Below, in pieces: positions 52,552 to 59,326 of a stretch of DNA of 60,935 bases (position 1 is the first letter of the stretch; each line of letters starts with the position of its first letter). The stretch lies in contig SXOO01000185.1 in assembly GCA_005776725.1 (NCBI GenBank), positions 1 through 60,935 of the forward strand, in the 5' to 3' direction. The notes below the pieces were generated by a model, which had not been told where the DNA came from, searched no databases, and was given only the letters and a program-made list of their open reading frames with translations. The stretch is from Pseudomonadota bacterium. GTDB taxonomy: Bacteria > Myxococcota_A > UBA9042 > GCA-2863065. The position numbers were made by a program, and so were the translations under genes.

Positions 52552-52652
52552 TCTCCGCTCGCGAGGTGCTCAGGAGGCGCTCTGGTCGCCGAGTTTGAGA
52601 TCCGCGAAATTTGGCCCTTACGTGGCGGCTCGCTCGACCCGAAGAGCCGAGC

Positions 52653-53456
52653 ATGAACGCCCAAACCCTGCAAGACATCGCCAATCGCCAGGCCCCGGTG
52701 GGCAGTGACGAACGTCGAGGGCACGAGCGCGTCGGTGGACGCGTCCTCGTCCGTATCGGCACTCGTCAGGCTCTCAACCGGGGTCTCGTCCATAACCTGA
52801 GCCTGGGTGGCCTCGGTGTGTACACGCGAGTCGTGTATCCCCCCGGCACCACGGTGACCGTCACCGTCGAGGGCGGCGGCGGGGCGACCCTGCTGTCGGT
52901 CGAGGGCCAGGTCCGGTGGAGCCGCATCGTCGACGGGGTCAACCCGGATGCCGTCTACGAGATGGGGATCCGGCTGATGGACGTCACAGCGGAGTACAAG
53001 GCCTTCTTCGCAGACCACTGCGCCCGCCAGAGCGGAGTCGTGGCGACCCCGCGCCCTGCGCCAGCGGAGGCTCCCGCCGCGGACGAGCGACGGGTCCAGG
53101 CGCGCAAGGAGGCCTACCTCCCCGTCGAGTTCGTGGACCCGCCGGACCTCGCCCCGACGCTGACGCGAAACATTACGTGTGGCGGCGCGTTGGTTCAGGG
53201 CTGCACCGAGCTGACCGAGGGGGCCATCGTCGTGGTGGACGTGCGCCTCCCTGAGATCCCAGAGGCGATCCGCGCGATCGGGATCGTGAAGCACGTGCGA
53301 CAAGCGTCTCCGGGCGACCCGGGCGGCGTGGGCTTGGCCTTCGAGCGCTTTTACGCCGGCGCCCGGGAGCGCCTCGCCGGGTACCTCGACGAGGTGAGCA
53401 GGACCCGAGGAGTCCTCGCCTTCCCGACCGTTCCGCGGAACCCGCCGCGCGAGTGA
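52653..53456 (+). CDS. Tandem PilZ-domain protein
   Basis: 267 residues from the ATG at 52653. The first PilZ domain (about 18-125) has RRGHERV, whose paired Arg precede a beta barrel, and HNLSLGGLGVY, the [D/N]xSxxGG motif, so c-di-GMP binding is likely. The second domain (about 150-250) starts RKEAYLPVEF and has TRNITCGGALVQG, where Ser is Thr and the Arg pattern is weaker. Soluble and cytoplasmic, no other domain. The gene stands alone, 1.7 kb from the Pel/BcsB locus, and could respond to the same second messenger as PelD. Confidence 0.82.
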   Translation: MNAQTLQDIANRQAPVGSDERRGHERVGGRVLVRIGTRQALNRGLVHNLSLGGLGVYTRVVYPPGTTVTVTVEGGGGATLLSVEGQVRWSRIVDGVNPDAVYEMGIRLMDVTAEYKAFFADHCARQSGVVATPRPAPAEAPAADERRVQARKEAYLPVEFVDPPDLAPTLTRNITCGGALVQGCTELTEGAIVVVDVRLPEIPEAIRAIGIVKHVRQASPGDPGGVGLAFERFYAGARERLAGYLDEVSRTRGVLAFPTVPRNPPRE

Positions 53457-53814
53457 GCCGCCGCCGGCTCGCCCTGGGGCCTAGGCACCACCCCGCGCAC
53501 GGCCACCATGAAGACCTCGCGCGCGTGAGCGGCACGCCGGACTGGGCGCGCGCACGCATGCACGCGCTTCCTGAATGCCTGCGCCCCCCGTCGCCCTGAC
53601 CTCCGCCCCGTGCTGCGCCTCCCCGAGATTCCCGACCCAAGACCGTTGACGCCACCCGTCCACCATGTTAGCTACGCGCCCGCTCCGGGGACCGGAGCAC
53701 GTGCAGAACCTTCATTGGTTACGATGAGTTCGACCGATTCCGGAGCCAGTACCACGCGCTGATCGCCCTCGGGGCTCGCTCGCCTCTGCGGGGGCGGCAA
53801 GCATCGGGATTGAG
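53457..53814. other. Intergenic region before the ATP synthase membrane-sector genes
   Basis: 358 bases with no convincing gene. It holds a GCTCCG/CGGAGC stem at about 53680-53697, the predicted promoter at 53646-53674, and an ATG at 53724 that may be the real start of atpZ if a frame slip is present. The first 180 bases show no structure I can interpret. Confidence 0.5.
53646..53674 (+). promoter_or_regulatory. Predicted promoter of atpZ-I-B-E
   Basis: TTGACG (53646-53651), 17-base spacer, TAGCTA (53669-53674) preceded by ATGT, an extended -10. The layout matches the atpF' promoter (2199-2171), and the distance from the -10 to the ATG at 53724 is again 49 bases. Confidence 0.5.
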
Positions 53815-54024
53815 ATGGCGGTGGCCATCGCGATTGGGTACTGGATCGGCTCTTGGATGGATGCGCGTTTCGGGACCCAGCCCTGGCTTACGGCAGGCTG
53901 GGTTTTGGTTGGAATCGGGGCGGGGTTCAAGGCTCTTTGGCGCGAGGCGCGCAGGGCCACACGGGCCTCGGCCACGGCGTCGCCAGGCGATGCCGGGCCC
54001 AAGCGCCCCGAGGACGCGGAGTAG
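53815..54024 (+). CDS. atpZ: AtpZ-like small membrane protein of ATP synthase (5' part possibly out of frame)
   Basis: 69 residues from the ATG at 53815: MAVAIAIGYWIGSWMDARF then TQPWLTAGWVLVGIGAGFKA, the two-helix hairpin of AtpZ/AtpI-type proteins, and a basic, Ala-rich tail. Usual AtpZ length is about 90-110. The frame just upstream still reads like AtpZ (LASAGAASIGIE) but has no start codon. An ATG at 53724 (MSSTDSGAS) would supply the missing 30 residues if one base were removed. Function: assembly or ion-transport helper encoded before atpI-atpB-atpE. Confidence 0.75.
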   Translation: MAVAIAIGYWIGSWMDARFGTQPWLTAGWVLVGIGAGFKALWREARRATRASATASPGDAGPKRPEDAE

Positions 54025-54034
54025 GCGAGACAGA

Positions 54035-54430
54035 GTGATCCAGGACGCGTTCAAGAAATCGGTGTTGGTGGTCGATGCGGTGCTGCTGATGGCTTCGTGC
54101 CTCGTGGCTTGGAGCATCTGGTCCACCGATGGCCTGGTAGCCGCGCTCGTCGGCAACGCGTTGGGCCTCGCCAACATCATGATCATGGCATGGCTCATGG
54201 GTCGGCTCGCATCACGCGGTGATGGTGGGCGGGCCGTCTATGGCGGCCTCATCGCACTGAAGCTCGGCGGTATGCTCGGCCTCGTCGCCCTGCTCCTCTG
54301 GGTCTTCCAGCTCCACGCTCCCGGGTTCCTCGTTGGCTTCTCGGCGCTGATGCTCGCGCTCGTCGTGGCTAGCCTGTGGTCGAACCTTGGCTCTCCTGCC
54401 CACAATCCCGGAGAACAGGAAATCGGATGA
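54035..54430 (+). CDS. atpI: ATP synthase protein I-like (AtpI)
   Basis: 131 residues from a GTG at 54035. Four hydrophobic helices (VVDAVLLMASCLVAWSIW, GLVAALVGNALGLANIMIMA, ALKLGGMLGLVALLLWVF, GFLVGFSALMLALVVASLW) match the size and topology of AtpI, a helper for c-ring assembly. It lies 10 bases after atpZ and overlaps the atpB start by four bases. Confidence 0.78.
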   Translation: MIQDAFKKSVLVVDAVLLMASCLVAWSIWSTDGLVAALVGNALGLANIMIMAWLMGRLASRGDGGRAVYGGLIALKLGGMLGLVALLLWVFQLHAPGFLVGFSALMLALVVASLWSNLGSPAHNPGEQEIG

Positions 54431-55398
54431 TCGCAACCCTTCGCAGCGGTGCTGGCAAGCTCGCACGGATCCCTTGGGCGCGCGCCCTGGCGGCTTTCGT
54501 GTTGATTGGGATCTTCTGCGGGACCGCGGCGTTCGCCTCCGGCGGTGACGCCGCTGCCACGGGTCATCCGGCGGCGGCCGTGGCCAGCGAGGATCACTGG
54601 AACGTCCTCACCCAGTTCGCGCCTCATCTGGTCGACAACGTCCGAGCGATGTGGGGCAAGACCTGGCTCAAGGGCGAAGCGATGCCGTCGCGCACCATGC
54701 ACGTCTTCATCGGCGTCCTGGTCTTCGTGCTCGCGCTGGGCATCGCGTCCAAGCTAGCAACCAAGTTCAGCCGGCAGGGCGACGAAGCGGTCTTGCCGGA
54801 GCGAAGCTTCGGTCTCTTCACCGTCTTCGAGCTCGCGGGCGAGTGGCTCTACCGCACCATGACCGACACCATGGGACGAGAGAAGGCCCGCTACTTCTTC
54901 CCGCTCATCTTCTCGCTCGCTACTTACATCGCCATGTCCAACCTCATTGGGCTCGTTCCGGGCTTCGTGGGCTCCACAGACAACCTCAACACCACCCTCC
55001 CGATGGCGCTCGTCGTCTTCATCACGACGCACGTCTACGGGGTCAAGGCGAACGGCTTCGGCGCGTACTTCGGCCACTTCTTCGGCCCCATGCGGGGCCT
55101 CGTCTGGCTCCCGCTCATGCTCCTTATGTTCTTGATCGAGGTCGTGAGCCACCTGGCTCGGCCCGCCTCCCTTGCGATCCGGCTCATGGGCAACATGTTC
55201 GGAGATCACATGGTGCTTGGGGTCTTCCTCGGCTTCGCCATCCCGCTCGTCCCAATCCCCATCATGGTCCTGGGCACCCTGGTCTGCGTTGTTCAGACCC
55301 TGGTGTTCTGCCTGCTCTCCATGGTCTACATCGCCCTCGCGGTAGAGCACCACGAGGGCGACCACGGCCACAACGACTCTGCTCACCCGGCGCACTGA
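54427..55398 (+). CDS. atpB: ATP synthase F0 subunit a
   Basis: 323 residues from the ATG at 54427 (ATGA overlap with atpI). Proton channel subunit. A hydrophobic N-terminal helix with a signal-like end (FCGTAAFASGG) precedes a roughly 60-residue periplasmic stretch (residues 40-95). The core contains SNLIGLVPGF and the essential Arg in ASLAIRLMGNMFGDHM, followed by two long helices. A His-rich tail (EHHEGDHGHNDSAHPAH) ends it. Ordered before atpE as usual; b, b' and F1 genes are at the other end of the window. Confidence 0.97.
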   Translation: MIATLRSGAGKLARIPWARALAAFVLIGIFCGTAAFASGGDAAATGHPAAAVASEDHWNVLTQFAPHLVDNVRAMWGKTWLKGEAMPSRTMHVFIGVLVFVLALGIASKLATKFSRQGDEAVLPERSFGLFTVFELAGEWLYRTMTDTMGREKARYFFPLIFSLATYIAMSNLIGLVPGFVGSTDNLNTTLPMALVVFITTHVYGVKANGFGAYFGHFFGPMRGLVWLPLMLLMFLIEVVSHLARPASLAIRLMGNMFGDHMVLGVFLGFAIPLVPIPIMVLGTLVCVVQTLVFCLLSMVYIALAVEHHEGDHGHNDSAHPAH

Positions 55399-55452
55399 CC
55401 CCTCACCGCCCGCACCCACGCGGGCTTCGATTCCACTACGGAGGATTCTTCG

Positions 55453-55845
55453 ATGACCACGTTCCGCAAGGTGCTCTCGCTCGCCGCCCTGTCCCTCATG
55501 GCCCTCTGCTTCTTCGGGTCGGTGGCTTTCGCCAACGCGCCCGCCACCGAGGCGGCGTCCACGGTGTCCTCGGCCGCCACTCTTCAGGCGCCCCCCCCGG
55601 CTGGTGACAATGAGTTCACCACGAAGGCCTACATCGGCCTCGCCATCGGCTTCGGCCTCGGCATCGCCGCCTTCGGTGGCGCGCTCGGCCAGGGCAAGAC
55701 CGCGGCCGCGGCCCTCGAGGGCATCGCGCGCAACCCCGGCGCCGCCGACAAGATCTTCACGCCGATGATCCTCGGCCTGGCGCTCATCGAGTCGCTCGTG
55801 ATCTACTCGCTGCTCATCAGCTTCATGCTGCTGGGCAAGATCTAG
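55453..55845 (+). CDS. atpE: ATP synthase F0 subunit c with signal-like N-terminus
   Basis: 130 residues, against about 80 for a plain c subunit. The extra 50 residues are a signal-peptide-like helix ([18 protein letters not shown]) and an Ala/Pro spacer. The mature hairpin has helix 1 ([20 protein letters not shown]), the polar loop ARNPGAAD and helix 2 ([19 protein letters not shown]). The ion-binding Glu is in LIES. Gln in LGQGK, Ser after the Glu and Tyr five residues after the Glu are also present. GGAGGA precedes the ATG. Confidence 0.96.
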   Translation: MTTFRKVLSLAALSLMALCFFGSVAFANAPATEAASTVSSAATLQAPPPAGDNEFTTKAYIGLAIGFGLGIAAFGGALGQGKTAAAALEGIARNPGAADKIFTPMILGLALIESLVIYSLLISFMLLGKI

Positions 55846-55916
55846 TACCGCCTCGACTCGGCGAGGCCCGCGCCAGGCCCTCCAACCGAGCATCGAGACC
55901 GTGCTAGGCTAGCCGT

Positions 55917-55936
55917 GAGGCGGGGAAACCCGCCTC
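55917..55936 (+). terminator. Stem-loop between atpE and the convergent gene
   Basis: GAGGCGGG pairs perfectly with CCCGCCTC around a GAAA loop, 71 bases after the atpE stop and seven bases before the end of the convergent STAS gene. Being symmetric, it could end transcription from both sides, although T tracts are short. Confidence 0.6.
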
Positions 55937-55943
55937 TCGGCGT

Positions 55944-56525
55944 TTAAGGGCTAGTCGCGTGCCCTTCCAGCGTCCACGCGAAGTAGTCCGCTGAGGCGTC
56001 CTCGAACTCCAGTCGGCCGCCGCATCGCTCACACAGAGCCGGTGGGGCCGCCGCCAGCGCCACGCCGCCGTCCAGCTCGATCGCGCGTTCCTCCCGACAG
56101 GAAGGGCACCAATACGGCGCCAGGTACGTGCGCACGACCGCGCGCCCCGCGAAGTTGGCGATCATCCCAAGCTGCAACACCATGGGCACGCTCGCGCGGA
56201 TCCACTGGACCCGGGTCGTCGGCGGCAGCAGGCGGCACGCGGCCATGAACCCCTGCACGCCATACGACGTGATCCGGCGTACACCCTCGAGGTCGAGCGT
56301 GATCGAAGCGGCCTGGAGGCCAGAGAGCTCCCGCCAGTCAGTGTGCTCGTCCAAGATGCCGGTCACCGTGACCACTGCCTCGTGGCCGCCTCGCGCCGCG
56401 CCTGCCTCACCAGAGTCTGCGTTGGACTTCGATGGCGCGGGGTCGTCAGCCCCACGGCTGGGCCGCGTGGCCGACGCGGAAGCGGCGATTGCGATGGTGC
56501 TTCGTGCGCGCAAGGGTGTCAGCAT
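55944..56525 (-). CDS. STAS-like domain with C-terminal zinc ribbon
   Basis: 193 residues from the ATG at 56523-56525; a longer frame overlaps the divergent lipoprotein. Residues about 45-135 look like a STAS (anti-sigma-factor antagonist) domain: VVTVTGILDEHTDW, ITLDLEGVRRITSYGVQGFM (the DLxxVxxIxSxG pattern with Ser as possible phosphosite) and QLGMIANFAG. A four-Cys ribbon follows (YWCPSCREERAI ... LCERCGGRLEFED). The combination suggests a regulatory protein with a metal-binding module. No kinase or phosphatase partner is adjacent. Confidence 0.68.
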   Translation of the reverse strand: MLTPLRARSTIAIAASASATRPSRGADDPAPSKSNADSGEAGAARGGHEAVVTVTGILDEHTDWRELSGLQAASITLDLEGVRRITSYGVQGFMAACRLLPPTTRVQWIRASVPMVLQLGMIANFAGRAVVRTYLAPYWCPSCREERAIELDGGVALAAAPPALCERCGGRLEFEDASADYFAWTLEGHATSP

Positions 56526-56543
56526 ACGCGCGCGAGGCTGCCC

Positions 56544-58271
56544 GTGAAACGACCGAACTTCCATCATCCGAGCGACGCGGAGGGCTCCCGGGGGCCGACC
56601 TCCCCCCCCCGGGGCGGCCGAGCCGGGGGGCCCGCTTTTGGCGCCCTCGTTCTGGCGGTGGTCCTCCACGCTTGCAGCCCAACGGCCCGCCAAGCACCGA
56701 CGGCCCCTGTGCCGTCAGACGACATCGTGCACGCAGACGCCGACCCGGGGGCTGACTCCAGCGCCTTCACTCCGTCGCCCGATTCAGCCTTCCCGCCCGA
56801 TTCAGCCTCCCCCCTCGGCGACGGCGGCCCTGACTGGGACGACCTTAGCGCCCTCGACGCGAGCGAGTCGGACCTCGGCCCGGTGTCAGACGCCGTGACC
56901 TGGGACGTTGGCGGCGACTCCCTGTCGGAGCCGACCGACGTCGCAACGGACACTCAAGGCCCGGCCACACCCGCAAGCGCCGATGAGCAGCTCGCTGTGC
57001 TCATGGGGGCTGACCTCGAGGCCGCCCACCAGCTGGTTGGTCAATGGGATGGTCCAGTGTGCGACTCCGACGGCTGCCTCGTCGCCACCCGCGCGCCGGG
57101 AGCCAGCTCCGTCGCGGTGCTCGGTGAGTTCTCGGGGTGGACTGACGCCGGGGCGGTGCAACTGAAGCTGGCGAGCGCCGCTCCCGAGTGGTTCGCCGGC
57201 CTCGTCCCCCCCGTGGACGTGCCCACGCCTTACAAGCTGAAGATCGACCAGGAGTGGGCCCCGGATATCAGCAACCCGTACGTCCTGTTCGGCGGCTTCG
57301 GCTTCGACAACGCCCTCACGCCCCACGACCACGGCCGCCTTCGGTGGCTCCAGGGGATCGCCTCGCCCGAGCTCGGAAACACGCGATCAGCGTACGTCTA
57401 CCTCCCGGCCCCGTACTTCACCTCCCCGGAGGCCCGTTTCCCCGTCCTCTACCTACAGGACGGCTTCAACGTCTTCGCCAACCCCAATGCGCCGTTCGGC
57501 TCGTGGGACGTCGAGGTCACGCTGGACCAGGAGATCGCCGCGGGTCGCGTCGCGCCGTTGATCGTGGTGGCCGTGGACACGGAGGACCGCCTTTCCGAAT
57601 ACACCTACGCGCCCATCGAGACTCGCGGTGGACCGTCGGTCCCGAAGGCCGCCCTCTATGCCCAGTTCCTGGCAGCGACGCTGAAGCCGCTCATCGACGC
57701 GGAGCTCCGAACGAAGCCCGACCCCGCCGCGACCGCAGTGGGGGGTTCGTCGCTCGGCGGGATCATCTCGCTCTACACCGCCTGGGCGCACCCCGGGGTC
57801 TTCGGCCGCGCCGCGTCCTTCTCAGGCGCCTTCTGGGTCGGCGAAAGCGCGGTGGGCGAGGCCAGCGGCCCCTCGATGCGCGAGCTCATCGAGGCCGGCG
57901 GAGGTCCATCACAGAGTCAGCTGATCATCTATCTCGACGCAGGCGACACCCACGAGGACGGGACCACGTCGTACAGCGCCGACGGCTGGGCGCTCACCGA
58001 CTGGACACGCAATGCGTTGATTCGAAAGGGGTGGCCCAACAACGCGAGCTGGGACACCGACGCCAACTCCAGCACGCCTCCCTCGGACCTGCCCCTCGGG
58101 ACCGCCCCGGGCGCCGTACCTCATATCGCGTGGGAGCCGGCGTTGGTCCCCCCGGCGTCCAGCCTCCACTCGGTGATCGGCCATGGCCACCGCCACAACG
58201 AGGCCGCCTGGCGTGCGCGCTTCGCCCACTGCGCACGCTTCTTGTTCCCGGCCGCTCCGCCTTTCCCCTGA
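56544..58271 (+). CDS. Esterase-family lipoprotein (E-set plus alpha/beta hydrolase)
   Basis: 575 residues from a GTG at 56544. Lipobox VVLHAC, then an acidic Ser/Pro/Asp-rich spacer (about 45-150). Residues about 185-265 form an immunoglobulin-like E-set (CBM48-type: VLGEFSGWTDAGAVQLKLA then YKLKIDQEWAPDISNPY). The esterase domain has YLQDGFNVF, the nucleophile elbow GGSSLGGIISLYTA and a late His in GHGHRHNEAAW, so the Ser-His pair is present (EsterD/enterochelin-esterase type). Probably a surface hydrolase acting on ester bonds. Divergent from the STAS gene. Confidence 0.87.
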   Translation: MKRPNFHHPSDAEGSRGPTSPPRGGRAGGPAFGALVLAVVLHACSPTARQAPTAPVPSDDIVHADADPGADSSAFTPSPDSAFPPDSASPLGDGGPDWDDLSALDASESDLGPVSDAVTWDVGGDSLSEPTDVATDTQGPATPASADEQLAVLMGADLEAAHQLVGQWDGPVCDSDGCLVATRAPGASSVAVLGEFSGWTDAGAVQLKLASAAPEWFAGLVPPVDVPTPYKLKIDQEWAPDISNPYVLFGGFGFDNALTPHDHGRLRWLQGIASPELGNTRSAYVYLPAPYFTSPEARFPVLYLQDGFNVFANPNAPFGSWDVEVTLDQEIAAGRVAPLIVVAVDTEDRLSEYTYAPIETRGGPSVPKAALYAQFLAATLKPLIDAELRTKPDPAATAVGGSSLGGIISLYTAWAHPGVFGRAASFSGAFWVGESAVGEASGPSMRELIEAGGGPSQSQLIIYLDAGDTHEDGTTSYSADGWALTDWTRNALIRKGWPNNASWDTDANSSTPPSDLPLGTAPGAVPHIAWEPALVPPASSLHSVIGHGHRHNEAAWRARFAHCARFLFPAAPPFP

Positions 58272-58306
58272 ACATCCGCACCTGAGTGACCACATACTGT
58301 GATGTG

Positions 58307-58335
58307 TTGGGCCTCCGCTCCGACTGGGCTATGAT
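58307..58335 (+). promoter_or_regulatory. Predicted promoter of the small protein/retropepsin pair
   Basis: TTGGGC (58307-58312), exactly 17 bases, TATGAT (58330-58335), a good sigma-70-type match. The leader of about 128 bases contains a CGGTCGG/CCGACCG stem-loop (about 58371-58395). Confidence 0.5.
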
Positions 58336-58469
58336 TCGCTCCCGGGGGGGGCCACCCCCCAGAACGCCGCGCGGTCGGGCTGGGAGTCCGACCGCAAGTC
58401 ACGCAGCGCACCGTCGCCCTCGGCCACCCGGCCGTCCGACGTGCAATCGTGGGCTCCGAAGGAGGACCT

Positions 58470-58742
58470 ATGCCGCCCGTGTCTCTCAGCACCGCCTCCG
58501 ACCTCATGTCTCGGGTTCTCGCCGAGACGCGCCGGTTTCGGGACGCCTTGCCCGCGTTGCTCGAGAGCCATGCGGGTCAATGGGTGGTCTTCAAAGACGG
58601 CGCCGTTCGCTCCGTGCACGACTCGATGGAAGAGGCCTACCGAGCGGGCATTCGATGCTTCGGACCCACGGGCGGTCAGGTCGTGGACCGGGTCGTTCCA
58701 CGGCGGGCCACGCCCGCCACCGCGGGTGTCGTCTTTGGATAG
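58470..58742 (+). CDS. Small protein preceding a retropepsin-like protease
   Basis: 90 residues from the ATG at 58470; GGAGG at 58461-58465 decides the start. Central part GQWVVFKDGAVRSVHDSMEE then AYRAGIRCFGPTGGQVVDRVV has the pattern WVxxKDGxVxxxxDSxEEAYxxGxxxFG seen in short proteins next to aspartic proteases in other bacteria, from memory. No membrane segment. Probably co-transcribed with the protease 33 bases downstream; its role (partner, substrate or inhibitor) is not known. Confidence 0.7.
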   Translation: MPPVSLSTASDLMSRVLAETRRFRDALPALLESHAGQWVVFKDGAVRSVHDSMEEAYRAGIRCFGPTGGQVVDRVVPRRATPATAGVVFG

Positions 58743-58775
58743 TGCCCCCGGCGTTTCGCCGCCCGCCCTCGCCTG

Positions 58776-59264
58776 ATGGCTCTGCGACTACACGTTCACT
58801 GTCCGCCTGCGCCCGAGGGTCTGCTCCACGGCGGCGCACTCGTCGACGTCCAGCTGGGCCATGAAACCGACTACCTCGGAATGGAAGACCGAGTCCCTTC
58901 GGCGTTTCCCTGCCGTCGGATGCTGATCGACACCGGGGCCGCTTTCACTCTGGTGGACGAGAACATCTGCCTGGAGCTCGGCTTCGCGCCGCATCGGTTC
59001 CAGGAGGTCATCGGTGTGGATCAGCGCCCACACGAACGGCCGGTATTCCGGCTGACCGTGGGGCTCCGAATGCACGACGACATCGGGCGCGCGAGGAACG
59101 TACGCTTCGTGGAGGACATCGTGGGCATGCCGCGACCCGTCCGCGATGAGGGCTACGTGGGCCTGTTGGGCCGCGACTTCCTCCGCCACTTCGAGCTCAT
59201 CTACGACGGCCCGACCTCGCACTTTCAGTTGGTTCGCGATCCCCACCGAATTCGCTGGCGCTGA
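58776..59264 (+). CDS. Retropepsin-like aspartic protease
   Basis: 162 residues, about the size of one retropepsin monomer with an extension. RRMLIDTGAAFTLVDE holds the catalytic DTGA, and EGYVGLLGRDFLRHFELIYDG is the conserved GLLGxDFL motif of bacterial retropepsin-like proteins. Only one catalytic Asp motif is present, so activity would need a homodimer. No signal peptide, so cytoplasmic. Follows the 90-residue protein gene by 33 bases. Confidence 0.8.
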   Translation: MALRLHVHCPPAPEGLLHGGALVDVQLGHETDYLGMEDRVPSAFPCRRMLIDTGAAFTLVDENICLELGFAPHRFQEVIGVDQRPHERPVFRLTVGLRMHDDIGRARNVRFVEDIVGMPRPVRDEGYVGLLGRDFLRHFELIYDGPTSHFQLVRDPHRIRWR

Positions 59265-59326
59265 GGGCGCCGGCTTTGAGCCGGGGTCGCGGGGGCTCGG
59301 TTTGCCGAGGAGCGCTCGCTCCTGAA

